IMG/VR virus record: IMGVR_UViG_3300020446_000026
Coordinates: 1 to 39,147 of that record
Direction: 5' to 3' (one strand)
Length of the DNA stretch: 39,147 bases
Source of the DNA: a virus
The position numbers and the translations under genes were made by a program. This document shows positions 27,604 to 35,983 of this stretch, piece after piece. Numbering within the stretch: the stretch's first letter is position 1; every line of letters starts with the position of its first letter. The notes beneath the pieces were generated by a model. That model was given only the letters and a program-made list of their open reading frames with translations, searched no databases and was not told the DNA's origin.

Positions 27604-28297
27604 TATCACAAGAGGTGAAGCATTACCTGATGTTTGGTGTACTTCAATCGATGATCCACAAAATCGCTTACCCAGTAATTATTCTTGGCCATCAGAGTTA
27701 GGAAAAAAATTTAATCTACGTGTGCTTAATTGCGGAAAAAGCGGCACTTCAAACAAATATATTTGTAAACAAATGCTGGATGCTAATTTAACACCTAATG
27801 ACATTGTTGTTTTTATGTGGACCTATTTTGCTAGAACGTGTGTGCTTGATGATCCAGAAGAAAAAAGAATTATTCCTAATTATTTGGCGTGGAAAGAAAA
27901 AGACAATAAAAATATTTCTAAGACAAATAGAAAACATCTGCAACATATGTTTGAATATTGTGAAAATTATTTTAGAAATTATTTTACTTGGCAAGATTGT
28001 TTCTATGAGTCTTTACAACAAATGAATTTTGCAAAATTATATTTAGATTCAAAAGGAATCAAAAACTATCATACAACTTGCGAACAACTTCCTTATAGAG
28101 GTACAATTACAAAACAAACCAGTTGGTTTAAATTAAATGTAGAAAAGGAAGTTTTATTTGATATGCCTCAATGGAATACTGTTAATTTAAAACAAATTAA
28201 TTTATATGATAATAATGCGGCTGATCAAGACCATCCTAGTGTTAAAGCACACAAAAAAATAGCAAAAGATATTTACAAATTTATATCAAAGGATTGA
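27569..28297 (+). CDS. SGNH/GDSL-type hydrolase, 242 aa
   Basis: The ATG at 27569 lies inside the end of the previous gene (35-base overlap in another frame). Catalytic signatures of the SGNH family are visible: the nucleophile Ser12 in F-G-C-S-I-T right after the first strand, the block II glycine in N-C-G-K-S-G (about 53-58), and the Asp/His pair D219-x-x-H222-P near the C-terminus. No signal peptide, so it acts in the cytoplasm or on the virion. Family members are esterases or acetylesterases, and in glycan clusters they often remove O-acetyl groups; the block III Asn is not obvious. Its 3' end converges with the methyltransferase gene and overlaps it by 17 bases. Confidence 0.82.
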   Translation: MSTKRIVAFGCSITRGEALPDVWCTSIDDPQNRLPSNYSWPSELGKKFNLRVLNCGKSGTSNKYICKQMLDANLTPNDIVVFMWTYFARTCVLDDPEEKRIIPNYLAWKEKDNKNISKTNRKHLQHMFEYCENYFRNYFTWQDCFYESLQQMNFAKLYLDSKGIKNYHTTCEQLPYRGTITKQTSWFKLNVEKEVLFDMPQWNTVNLKQINLYDNNAADQDHPSVKAHKKIAKDIYKFISKD

Positions 28298-29339
28298 ATT
28301 TTCCAATAAGCATGTATCTTGTTCCTCGAGTATCTGCTACTTGATCTTCTTGTAACACTTCTGCCCTTTCAGGTAATTGCTTTTTAAAATCTTCCAAGCT
28401 ATTTACACAATTTATATGTCCTTGAATATCGAACATATTGTTAGACTGAAAAGCAAAATAGCAATCACTTGATAGTTTTGCTGATTGATAAAATTTTCGT
28501 CTGTGTGGGTTGTCCTGAGAATATCCTTTAGGATGCACCGCATCTGTTTCCATTGAACTGAATCTAAACCAAGGCCATTCTTTCATAGGTTGCATGTGTT
28601 CACATGATGTGTTTATAATTAAATTTGTCTTTTGATATATGTCTTTGTATTTTTCAAAAACATCTCCGCTTACATAGTCTATGTTTTTATAGTTTATAAA
28701 AAATCTATTTTTTGCAATATTTAAAGATTTCTTATCTATGTCCATACAAACAATTTTGTTTACACGGTTTGCTAGTTGTGGTACTAGTATACTACCGTAC
28801 CAACTACCCCATATTACAACATTACTATGTTCATTTAAAATATCTAATTTATCTATCTTGTCTAGTAAAGCTGTTTTAGAAGCAATTTGATTATCACTAA
28901 AACTATCAAATATATCTTCTTTCAGATTAGGTTGATCTTTTATAGTTTTAAGAACATTATACAAAATGTCTTTTTGAATTTCTGGATTTGTTATATTAAG
29001 TGTTGAATCGTAAAAATTGCATTCGTTTCCATCAGCAATACTTTTTAAAATGGGTAATACCTTTTCCAGCTCAACCATTGCTTTTATGTCATCTTGTATA
29101 GTTATTATTTGTCTATAAATTTCAAAATGGTTGTTGTCTCTAATACTTTGCAATATACGTAAATATTTTCTACTAAATTCAGAATTGTTATTTAAGCAAG
29201 CCAGTATAGTTTTAAAAAGAGATGAATAATCTTCATCTCGTGCATAAGTCATTATTTTATCTACTGTATCTAAATTTACATTTCTATTGCTTACACTAAG
29301 AATGTTCTTTACAAATTTTAAATTTTCTTTATCTAACAT
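28281..29339 (-). CDS. SAM-dependent methyltransferase-like protein, 352 aa
   Basis: Last gene of the 12-gene minus-strand cluster; its ATG overlaps the carbamoyltransferase stop (TAATG) and GAGGAAAT precedes it. Residues 1-165 are helical and of unknown function. From about 173, a class I methyltransferase Rossmann core is visible: motif I as V-V-I-W-G-S-W-Y-G (174-182), then the acidic end of strand 2 in C-M-D-I-D (198-202), and later G-D-V near 225. N-T-S-C-E-H-M near 244 occupies the position of motif IV. It may methylate the product or an intermediate of the cluster. The substrate is unknown and the N-terminal extension is unusual. Confidence 0.7.
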   Translation of the reverse strand: MLDKENLKFVKNILSVSNRNVNLDTVDKIMTYARDEDYSSLFKTILACLNNNSEFSRKYLRILQSIRDNNHFEIYRQIITIQDDIKAMVELEKVLPILKSIADGNECNFYDSTLNITNPEIQKDILYNVLKTIKDQPNLKEDIFDSFSDNQIASKTALLDKIDKLDILNEHSNVVIWGSWYGSILVPQLANRVNKIVCMDIDKKSLNIAKNRFFINYKNIDYVSGDVFEKYKDIYQKTNLIINTSCEHMQPMKEWPWFRFSSMETDAVHPKGYSQDNPHRRKFYQSAKLSSDCYFAFQSNNMFDIQGHINCVNSLEDFKKQLPERAEVLQEDQVADTRGTRYMLIGKFNPLI

Positions 29340-30844
29340 TATTTCCTCACTATGTAATCATCTATTACCAGAACACCTAATCCACATTTTTTAAAAGTGT
29401 TTATTGCATCTTGTGGAGTTTCTACTATTGGTTCTTGACAATTAAAACTTGTATTCAAAAGCATTGGAATACCAGTCAATCTGTAAAATGCTTCTATTAC
29501 ATCATAATATTTTTGGTTAAATTCTCTTGTGACTGTTTGTATTCTTGCTGTTCCATCTACATGAGTCACTCCGGGGATCTTATCTGATGTAACCGGCATA
29601 ATTCTACTCATGTATGGACTGGGTTGATTAGTATCAAAATAGTCTTTATAATGTTCTTCTAAAACACTAGGAGCAAACGGTCTAAAATCTTCTCTAAATT
29701 TAATTGTGTTATTAATTAAGTTTTTTATATAATCTGCTCTTGGGTCTGCCAAAATGCTTCTGTTGCCTAATGCTCTATTTCCACTTTCGCTACGTCCTTG
29801 ATACCATCCTACTATTTGTCCGTTATCTATTGCTTTTGCAACTTCATCGCAAATTTGTTTGAACGGAAGTTTTTCATAATTTAAGCCATCAAATATTTTT
29901 TTATTTACAGAATGTTTTTGTCCAGCATACACAGTTGGTATATGGACGTGATTATTTAACATGAAGTCAGCATGCATATATGTACCTAATGCCTGTCCTT
30001 CATCACCTGCTGCAGGAGGAACATGTACATTTTTGTAATATTTTGTAAATTCTTCATTTACATAACCATTATATGCAACACCACCTGCTATACAAATATT
30101 ATCACAGCTTTTTAAAGGATAAACATATTTTTTTATTAAGTCTATTGTATATTTTTGCAATGTAAATGCAATATTTTCTCTTGGTATGTTTGTAAGTATA
30201 TCCCGACTGCCTTTAGGTAATTTATGATTTGGATCTTTCATATATTCATGTACCATTTTATATACATCAAAGTCGAACTTACCGTATCCAGCTAGTCCCA
30301 TCGTTTTTCCGGCTCCTAAATATCCGAATCCTAAGTCTTGGGAAAGTCTGTTCCACAATCCACCTATTGATACTTTGTCACTTATGTTGTGTATTATACC
30401 GTCTTTATCTATAAAAATACAATTAAATTGCCATCCTCTACCGTCGATTGCAAGTATATCGCTTTCTTTATATCCGCTTGTTAATAATGCATAGGTTGCA
30501 TGACTTTGGTGATGGTCAATATAGTAATATTCATCGGTTTTAAAATAATCCCAAAGTTTTGTTGGATTAAAATGTAAAAAACTTTTGTCTAATAAATTTT
30601 CTTCTAAATAATCAATTACAAATTCTTGTCCAAGATTACTTACAGTAAATGCAAATATTTCATCTTGTTTTTTATATCTTGGTTCTATATATTCTTTATA
30701 AAATATTCTACTAGGAGTAGGGTCATGAGGATTTTCTCTATTTAAATTATGTTTTTCTCTTGTATGCCTCTCAGCAAGATAGTGTACTTTGCCGTCATAA
30801 GTGTTGTGATCGTGAATGTTAATAGCTACTGAAAATATGTTCAT
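29339..30844 (-). CDS. Carbamoyltransferase (NodU/CmcH/TobZ family), 501 aa
   Basis: The ATG overlaps the upstream radical SAM stop (ATGA). The Kae1-like N-terminal domain shows E-R-H-T-R near 25-29, the metal-binding D-H-H-Q-S-H-A at 110-116, A-I-D-G-R-G-W at 132-138 and A-G-G-V-A-Y-N near 253-259. The C-terminal domain shows S-E-S-G-N-R-A-L-G-N-R-S (352-363), a F-R-P-F-A-P-S segment near 386 and L-N-T-S-F-N. All family landmarks are present, so it should be active. Family enzymes transfer a carbamoyl group from carbamoyl phosphate via carbamoyl-AMP onto a hydroxyl of a sugar or antibiotic. It is somewhat shorter than many bacterial members. Homologues are known in marine cyanophages. The acceptor here is unknown. 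Confidence 0.93.
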   Translation of the reverse strand: MNIFSVAINIHDHNTYDGKVHYLAERHTREKHNLNRENPHDPTPSRIFYKEYIEPRYKKQDEIFAFTVSNLGQEFVIDYLEENLLDKSFLHFNPTKLWDYFKTDEYYYIDHHQSHATYALLTSGYKESDILAIDGRGWQFNCIFIDKDGIIHNISDKVSIGGLWNRLSQDLGFGYLGAGKTMGLAGYGKFDFDVYKMVHEYMKDPNHKLPKGSRDILTNIPRENIAFTLQKYTIDLIKKYVYPLKSCDNICIAGGVAYNGYVNEEFTKYYKNVHVPPAAGDEGQALGTYMHADFMLNNHVHIPTVYAGQKHSVNKKIFDGLNYEKLPFKQICDEVAKAIDNGQIVGWYQGRSESGNRALGNRSILADPRADYIKNLINNTIKFREDFRPFAPSVLEEHYKDYFDTNQPSPYMSRIMPVTSDKIPGVTHVDGTARIQTVTREFNQKYYDVIEAFYRLTGIPMLLNTSFNCQEPIVETPQDAINTFKKCGLGVLVIDDYIVRK

Positions 30845-31701
30845 TGTGCATCCATCAAATCTAGTAAATTTTTTTCTTTAGAAACTAATGCTATAATTTC
30901 ATCCCTACGCATCTTTGGACGTTTGGGAATAATATCCATACAAGATGTACAATAGTTTTCAAATTCAAAAAGTTTGTAATTCATCATTTTGTCTATGTTT
31001 TCTTTTGTTACATCAAATTGTCTTGATCCGTTTATAACTTTTCTACTGCAATGGCGTATTTTTTTGATTTCAAAATCAAAAACCGGAACCTGTGGAAATT
31101 TAGCACACACACGCCTATCAAGTTCAGGTGCTTGCACAAGTTCATGGTCTGTAAAAAAATCCGGTGATCTTGAATTATATTCTTTAAATTCTGTATTTTT
31201 ATGATCAATATGGCTTAAATCATGTTTGTCTCTATATGCAAAATATCCAGGAGTTTCTATAATCAAATTATAGTTATTTTTATCATTAGGCTCAAACCAT
31301 TCGTAGTTTCCTAATTTTTCAATTTTGTCTTCATAAAAGTCAAGAATTAAATGCTCAATGTAAATTATTTCTGGGTCTTCAAGTATATGTGGATAAAATT
31401 TACGTATTAAAGAATTAGATAATACTTGAACAACTAAATTTGGATGTTTTTTAATTTCTGCTATCACCTCATCTAAATTTTTTATTAGTCCGGGTTCGCC
31501 ACCTAGCAAACAAATACGTGTTTTGTATGGACTAAGTCCGTCAAGTATTATTTGTAAAAAATCCATGTCTACATGTAGATTACGCATCTGTAAAGTCCAC
31601 GCAGTGCAGTAATGACAACTCTTGTTACAAGACTTGGACAAATAAAAGTCTACAGTCCTGTATTCAGAACCTTTTAAATCTTCAAGTGTTCTCACAGCCA
31701 T
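30841..31701 (-). CDS. Radical SAM protein with C-terminal Cys cluster, 286 aa
   Basis: The radical SAM CxxxCxxC is C25/C29/C32 (C-N-K-S-C-H-Y-C), followed by L-G-G-E-P at 66-70 for SAM binding. Four more cysteines at 199, 218, 251 and 254 (the last pair as C-T-S-C) are placed like a short SPASM/twitch auxiliary cluster. The start ATG lies 20 bases inside the preceding nitroreductase gene and its stop overlaps the carbamoyltransferase start, so it is tightly coupled on both sides. Reaction unknown; SPASM/twitch enzymes typically act on peptides, sugars or cyclitols. Context favours a small-molecule or sugar pathway. Confidence 0.85.
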   Translation of the reverse strand: MAVRTLEDLKGSEYRTVDFYLSKSCNKSCHYCTAWTLQMRNLHVDMDFLQIILDGLSPYKTRICLLGGEPGLIKNLDEVIAEIKKHPNLVVQVLSNSLIRKFYPHILEDPEIIYIEHLILDFYEDKIEKLGNYEWFEPNDKNNYNLIIETPGYFAYRDKHDLSHIDHKNTEFKEYNSRSPDFFTDHELVQAPELDRRVCAKFPQVPVFDFEIKKIRHCSRKVINGSRQFDVTKENIDKMMNYKLFEFENYCTSCMDIIPKRPKMRRDEIIALVSKEKNLLDLMDAQ

Positions 31702-32413
31702 TTATTGTAACCTTTGTATATTTTTCAAAACTTGGAAAACGCCACTTTTCATCTAAAGAACCAGTCCTAGCATGTTCTGGCACAGTACTATTTAAAGTTT
31801 CATGATGTAATCGTCTGTCAATATTGACATTTGGATAACCTACCCCAACTAACATTTTTACACTATTTTCAGTGCCTATAATTTTTTTAATTGGCCTACT
31901 GTCCATTGCAGTGCAAATACCAGTTTTAAAGCCTAATAAATTTGCAACTAATATTAATTGGCCTACAGATATGCCAATACTGTAGCTTCTATTTTCATTG
32001 TATATAAGAGCTGCATTTCCGAATGCATTTTTTTGTGCAACATGATGATTACCACTTCTTGCTTTGCCTTTTTCTTCTACATAAGCAAATAATACGTTTG
32101 CTAATATTTGTGAATTGGTTACAGAATTTTGATCATTGACCCAATACTTTCCGTCCTTCTCACCAAACGTTTTGTCTCTATCTGCTTTATCTTTTACTAT
32201 AGTAAATTTTTTAGTATGACTGTAGATATCTTGTATTATGTCTTTATCAGTAAAGACTGCTAAACTATAGTGTGTTTCGTTTTGTTTTGACGGACTATTC
32301 ATAGCCGCATAGATTAGTGTATCTAAATCTTCTTGCGGAATATTCTTGGATAAATCATAATTTCGTTGAGCTCGTTGAGCAGAATCTATTGCTTTTTTTA
32401 TATCCATTGTCAT
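31682..32413 (-). CDS. Nitroreductase-family protein D, 243 aa
   Basis: Fourth and most canonical of four tandem nitroreductase-fold genes. It keeps an N-terminal arginine motif (R14, R17 in Q-R-A-Q-R-N-Y) of the kind that binds FMN phosphate, an S-P-S-K-Q-N segment at 40-45 matching the family A-P-S-x-x-N motif, and a Gly-rich helix region G-I-S-V-G-Q-L near 147-153 followed by L-L-G-F-K-T-G. Family enzymes are FMN-dependent NAD(P)H oxidoreductases, usually homodimers with FMN at the interface. Specific substrate unknown. ATGACAATG at the start overlaps the previous stop; a second in-frame ATG lies two codons on. Confidence 0.82.
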   Translation of the reverse strand: MTMDIKKAIDSAQRAQRNYDLSKNIPQEDLDTLIYAAMNSPSKQNETHYSLAVFTDKDIIQDIYSHTKKFTIVKDKADRDKTFGEKDGKYWVNDQNSVTNSQILANVLFAYVEEKGKARSGNHHVAQKNAFGNAALIYNENRSYSIGISVGQLILVANLLGFKTGICTAMDSRPIKKIIGTENSVKMLVGVGYPNVNIDRRLHHETLNSTVPEHARTGSLDEKWRFPSFEKYTKVTINGCENT

Positions 32414-33183
32414 GATTTAAACTGTACTATTTCATCTATGCTAGGTTTGTCTTCTAGCATATTTGGTGTGCCTTTGTTTCCTACAATTTTTCCATTTACT
32501 TTTACTGTTGAAGCTAAAGGATCTAAATATTTTCCTTTATAACCTATCTGCACAACTAACAATGGTGCTTCCGTGATCTGAGGTAAACTATCCCAACTAA
32601 GTCCAACTTTATTTCTATCTTTTTGATATTCTTTTCGTTGTCCTCTCCAAGACCAATCAGGAAAAGATCTGATGTAAGAGATTGCCAAATCATTTTCTAG
32701 ACAAAGTCCTGCTAGTATTTTGGTGAACATGCCTACTTCAATAGACGCTAATGTTCTGTTAGAATTTTCTCTAAATCTATTTTCATCAATCTGTGTATAT
32801 CTTACGGAAGGCTTTCCGTCTTCAAACATTTTTTCATAATCTTTAATAAACTTATTTTTTCTTGCTAATCTTTGCTCAAAAACTAAAAACCAACCAGGCA
32901 TATTATTGGTTGTTCCGCCGGATTGATGTTCTCTTTCACTCCAATTATAATTATTTACAGATCCGGTAGGAAATAAACAACAAATTTGTTCTATTATCTG
33001 TTTTTCTTCTAAATTATCAGGCCCAAATGCATGTATTTTAAAAGGAAATAAGTTTTGTTTTGATGCTGACACATTCTGTGTTCGTTTAAGCAGGTCATAA
33101 ATTAATTCTTTGCTTGGCATTTTGTGTGGATCCCAAGCCGCCCTAATCTGTCTTCTTTTAGAAAATAGTTTTTCAATACTCAT
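32410..33183 (-). CDS. Nitroreductase-family protein C, 257 aa
   Basis: I chose the ATG at 33183-33181, which overlaps the previous stop as ATGA and has GGTGA upstream. A longer frame would add 14 residues from within the previous gene and removes no problem. Features: R10-R11-Q-I-R14, the FMN-type arginine motif; S41-K-Q-N44; and the helix I-E-V-G-M-F at 148-153 followed by L-A-I-S-Y-I. It shares the I/D-E/D-V-G-M pattern with proteins A and B, so these three form a subgroup. It has a C-rich I-C-C-L stretch at 67-70. Probable FMN oxidoreductase or oxidoreductase subunit. Confidence 0.8.
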   Translation of the reverse strand: MSIEKLFSKRRQIRAAWDPHKMPSKELIYDLLKRTQNVSASKQNLFPFKIHAFGPDNLEEKQIIEQICCLFPTGSVNNYNWSEREHQSGGTTNNMPGWFLVFEQRLARKNKFIKDYEKMFEDGKPSVRYTQIDENRFRENSNRTLASIEVGMFTKILAGLCLENDLAISYIRSFPDWSWRGQRKEYQKDRNKVGLSWDSLPQITEAPLLVVQIGYKGKYLDPLASTVKVNGKIVGNKGTPNMLEDKPSIDEIVQFKS

Positions 33184-33857
33184 AATATATTCACCACGTC
33201 TGTAAAATCTGGTTTCAAATCCCACTGAGGATTTATTTCATCTTTTTTATATTTTTTACCATAACCTACTAGTTGTATAAACATTGGTTTGTCTTTTATA
33301 AAATTCCATTCTTTTTCTTGCCAATGTATTAAATCTGTTGGCATACAACCAATATAAGATACAGCTAAACCAAGTTTTAATGCTTTTGTTGAAAAATTAG
33401 CAGAAAACATACCAACTTCTATTCTAGCACTACCATTAGCAGCCTCGTATTTTCTTGTTCCTTTTTCAAAAGTTTGTTCATACACCATTCCTGATTTGAT
33501 TAGATATTTTTGAAACGGATTTGTTTTTGTAACAGTCCTTTGTGTATAAATCATAATATAAGGAGCACCTTTTATATTTCTAAAATTAGGTGTCAAATTT
33601 TCTCTATCTAAGTACTCATCATATTCTTCAAGACTTTCAAATGTTTCATTATTGGATCTCATTTGTTGTGCCAAACACTTTTCATACAGTGAATTTCTTA
33701 AGTTTTCATTATTTGGTCCAATTACATGAACATTATAATTCATAAAGTTATTTTTTGAAGGAGTATACCTCCAAGCATAATCTAATGCTTTCTTTAGTAG
33801 CTCAGGCTCTACTTTTAAACTAGTGTCAAATTCTAGTACGTAACTGTAGTTTTTCAT
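33180..33857 (-). CDS. Nitroreductase-like protein B lacking the FMN arginine motif, 225 aa
   Basis: The protein starts directly at M-K-N-Y-S-Y-V and has no R-R-S-x-R-type motif in its first 30 residues, unlike proteins C and D. The rest follows the family: S34-K-N-N37 in the A-P-S-x-x-N position, a G-A-P-Y-I-M-I-Y-T strand near 97-105, R-I-E-V-G-M-F at 145-151 and L-A-V-S-Y-I afterwards. It may be a non-catalytic or differently binding subunit that pairs with a neighbour, or an enzyme using another anchoring residue. Only 3 bases separate it from protein A upstream, and it overlaps protein C by 4 bases. Confidence 0.75.
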   Translation of the reverse strand: MKNYSYVLEFDTSLKVEPELLKKALDYAWRYTPSKNNFMNYNVHVIGPNNENLRNSLYEKCLAQQMRSNNETFESLEEYDEYLDRENLTPNFRNIKGAPYIMIYTQRTVTKTNPFQKYLIKSGMVYEQTFEKGTRKYEAANGSARIEVGMFSANFSTKALKLGLAVSYIGCMPTDLIHWQEKEWNFIKDKPMFIQLVGYGKKYKKDEINPQWDLKPDFTDVVNIL

Positions 33858-33860
33858 CTC

Positions 33861-34574
33861 TTACTCCTTATCCCAGAATTCAAATATTGTTTCAAATGAC
33901 GGATTTGTGTTATATTTAGGATCATTTTTTAAAGTGCCATCTGGTGATAGTCTTTCATGAAAATATTTATTTGCTTTGCCTAATGTCATCATTAGCACAG
34001 GCCGGAACCCCCACTCGCCACTTACAAATGGTAATGACTTTGGCCACATTTTTTTATCATTATGAAAACAAATATTATAGCTCACATCCCAGCCTCTGTC
34101 AAGTGCGGCGCCTGTAATTGCCTTAGCCACCATTCCAACATCAATAGCGTTTGATTCTCTATTTTTAGTGTTTACAAAGTTATGATCTTCTAATTGCCAA
34201 TGACTTCCTGATGTATCAAAATTATATCTAAAATGAGGATTGGGTGATGAAGTTCTAGGTGTAACTATAAACGTCCACGGAGCACTTTTTATATGATATA
34301 AGCCTGTATTTTCAGTGTACTCTTGCGAGTCAGTGGCAGTGCCAAATGTATCATAGTCCTCATCTATTTTTCTACCTTCGGCCATATTCCAAAGCATTTC
34401 ACTACGTTTTTTATCTGGGCCTAATATCCAAAATTTGTATGCATATGCTTTTTGTTTTGATGTTGCTAAAGAATATCCTATTTTTAAAATTTCTTCCACT
34501 TGTAATTTAGTTGGAATAATTTTAGTATCATAATGCATCACATGTTTTCTTTTACCTAATGAGTCTTCTATCAT
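33861..34574 (-). CDS. Nitroreductase-like protein A, 237 aa
   Basis: First of the four nitroreductase-fold genes in transcription order, 15 bases after the aminotransferase stop. The N-terminus has only a loose basic patch K8-R9-K10 rather than a clear R-x-x-R FMN motif. S39-K-Q-K42 replaces the usual S-x-x-N. A-P-W-T-F-I-V at 98-104 and A-I-D-V-G-M-V at 143-149 align with proteins B and C, followed by W-D-V-S-Y-N. The fold call rests on this pattern shared with its neighbours. The most diverged of the set at the cofactor site, so activity is uncertain. Confidence 0.72.
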   Translation of the reverse strand: MIEDSLGKRKHVMHYDTKIIPTKLQVEEILKIGYSLATSKQKAYAYKFWILGPDKKRSEMLWNMAEGRKIDEDYDTFGTATDSQEYTENTGLYHIKSAPWTFIVTPRTSSPNPHFRYNFDTSGSHWQLEDHNFVNTKNRESNAIDVGMVAKAITGAALDRGWDVSYNICFHNDKKMWPKSLPFVSGEWGFRPVLMMTLGKANKYFHERLSPDGTLKNDPKYNTNPSFETIFEFWDKE

Positions 34575-34589
34575 AATATGTCTACCATT

Positions 34590-35666
34590 CTAATGTAATG
34601 TGTTTTTTACAATATCTATTATTGTATTAACTTCGTCTTCTTTTAGCCATGCATGGACAGGTAAAGATAGCACTGTATCTGAAGCTAGTTGAGATTGGAC
34701 ACAATTATCTTTTCTCATATTCATAGTATTGTACATGCTATTTTTTGATAGCGGTGTTTCATAATGTATACTTGCTTTAAGTGCATTTTTTAACATTTTT
34801 CTAGTGTCTTTATCTTGCGTTCTTATTACATATTTGTGATAATTATGATTTAGTCCGTTACCATTACTTTGTAAAATAAGTGGCAAATTAGCAAAAGCTT
34901 CATCGTATAATTTAGCTATTTTCTGTCTTACAGATTGATTTTGTTTGTAAAATTTAAGTCTTTGTTTTATAATCATTGCATTGAGGACATACATACGACT
35001 GTTATATCCAAGCATACTAAAATCTTTATTTTTACCATGCCTCCTAATCATCTTTACACGATTGGCGATATTTTCATCATCAGTCATTACAACACCACCA
35101 CCATTTATACCAGCAATAACTTTGTTACTGTTGAAACTAAACACACTAGTATCACCTATGGTGCCAGCAGTTTGTCCGTTTAAACTACTTCCTAAACTTT
35201 GTGCAGAATCCTCTATAAAAATAATATTATGATTTTTACACAACTTTTGTAATTCGCTAGTATCTGTCATGCTTCCGAATAAATGAGGATACACTATTGC
35301 TTTAGTGTTTGGTGTAATCATACGCTTTACACTTTCAATATCTATATGATATGTGTTTATGTCTATATCACAAAATACTGGTATAGCACCTACCATGTTA
35401 GCACAAGCACTACTACTGATCCAACTGAAATCTGTTACAAGCACTTCATTATTAGAAGTGATTCCGTAGGCTTGAAGTGTAAAATGTAGAGCATCTGTAG
35501 CACTACCTACACTAACCACATATTTTCTTCCTATAAAGTGTGTAAAGTATTTCTCGAATTCTTCGTTATTCTCATAGTTTGCTTGAGACATGAAGCTATC
35601 AAAAATATCTAAGTATGCAGATTTATGAAGTTTATATTCTCTATCCCAACCGTCATAAGGTATCAT
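34590..35666 (-). CDS. DegT/DnrJ/EryC1/StrS-type PLP aminotransferase, 358 aa
   Basis: Type I-fold sugar aminotransferase signatures are complete: G-S-A-T-D-A-L-H near 54-61 for PLP phosphate binding, E-D-S-A-Q-S-L-G with D153 and Q156 that contact the cofactor ring, and S-F-N-S-N-K with K182 as the Schiff-base lysine, followed by G-G-G. Length is typical for the family (about 360-400). Enzymes of this family convert keto-sugars, usually nucleotide-linked, to amino-sugars, with glutamate as donor. Here it implies an amino-sugar or amino-cyclitol intermediate, but no nucleotide-sugar dehydratase or oxidase is in view, so the keto substrate may come from the host. The start overlaps the membrane-protein stop (ATGA). 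Confidence 0.93.
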   Translation of the reverse strand: MIPYDGWDREYKLHKSAYLDIFDSFMSQANYENNEEFEKYFTHFIGRKYVVSVGSATDALHFTLQAYGITSNNEVLVTDFSWISSSACANMVGAIPVFCDIDINTYHIDIESVKRMITPNTKAIVYPHLFGSMTDTSELQKLCKNHNIIFIEDSAQSLGSSLNGQTAGTIGDTSVFSFNSNKVIAGINGGGVVMTDDENIANRVKMIRRHGKNKDFSMLGYNSRMYVLNAMIIKQRLKFYKQNQSVRQKIAKLYDEAFANLPLILQSNGNGLNHNYHKYVIRTQDKDTRKMLKNALKASIHYETPLSKNSMYNTMNMRKDNCVQSQLASDTVLSLPVHAWLKEDEVNTIIDIVKNTLH

Positions 35667-35980
35667 TTTATATATCCTGTTTCTTTTCCTTGTATTTTTT
35701 TAATTAGCATAGGCAAGTATACTCCTACTGCCACTACAATCCAGAAAGCAAACACAAGCACTGCATATACTTTCCAATTTTCAAAATCCAGATATGTACC
35801 TAGCCCAATTAAGATTATCCAAGTCCAATCTGTAAGTCCGTGGATACGTTTTACTTTTTCTCTACCAAATCTGTTATGTAACTGTTTACGTTTACTTGCA
35901 AACCAAGGACTTACATGACGTAAAATCACAAAGCCTTCATTAAAAAACATAATTGTATATCCTAATATAAAAATTATCAT
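35663..35980 (-). CDS. Small membrane protein, 105 aa
   Basis: Three hydrophobic segments are visible: about 2-20, 52-66 and 70-92, with a basic Arg/Lys/His-rich stretch at 27-47 between the first and second, consistent with a cytoplasmic loop by the positive-inside rule. A perfect AAGGAG lies upstream of the ATG. No transporter or enzyme motif is visible. Set between the radical SAM and aminotransferase genes, it could anchor a pathway complex at the membrane or help move a product, which is inference from position only. Confidence 0.8.
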   Translation of the reverse strand: MIIFILGYTIMFFNEGFVILRHVSPWFASKRKQLHNRFGREKVKRIHGLTDWTWIILIGLGTYLDFENWKVYAVLVFAFWIVVAVGVYLPMLIKKIQGKETGYIK

Positions 35981-35983
35981 TTA

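Noticed and set aside
33960-33972. Minus-strand AATAAATA as a late promoter within the cluster
   Set aside because: It falls inside the coding region of nitroreductase-like protein A with another gene start only about 100 bases on; nothing else supports an internal promoter.
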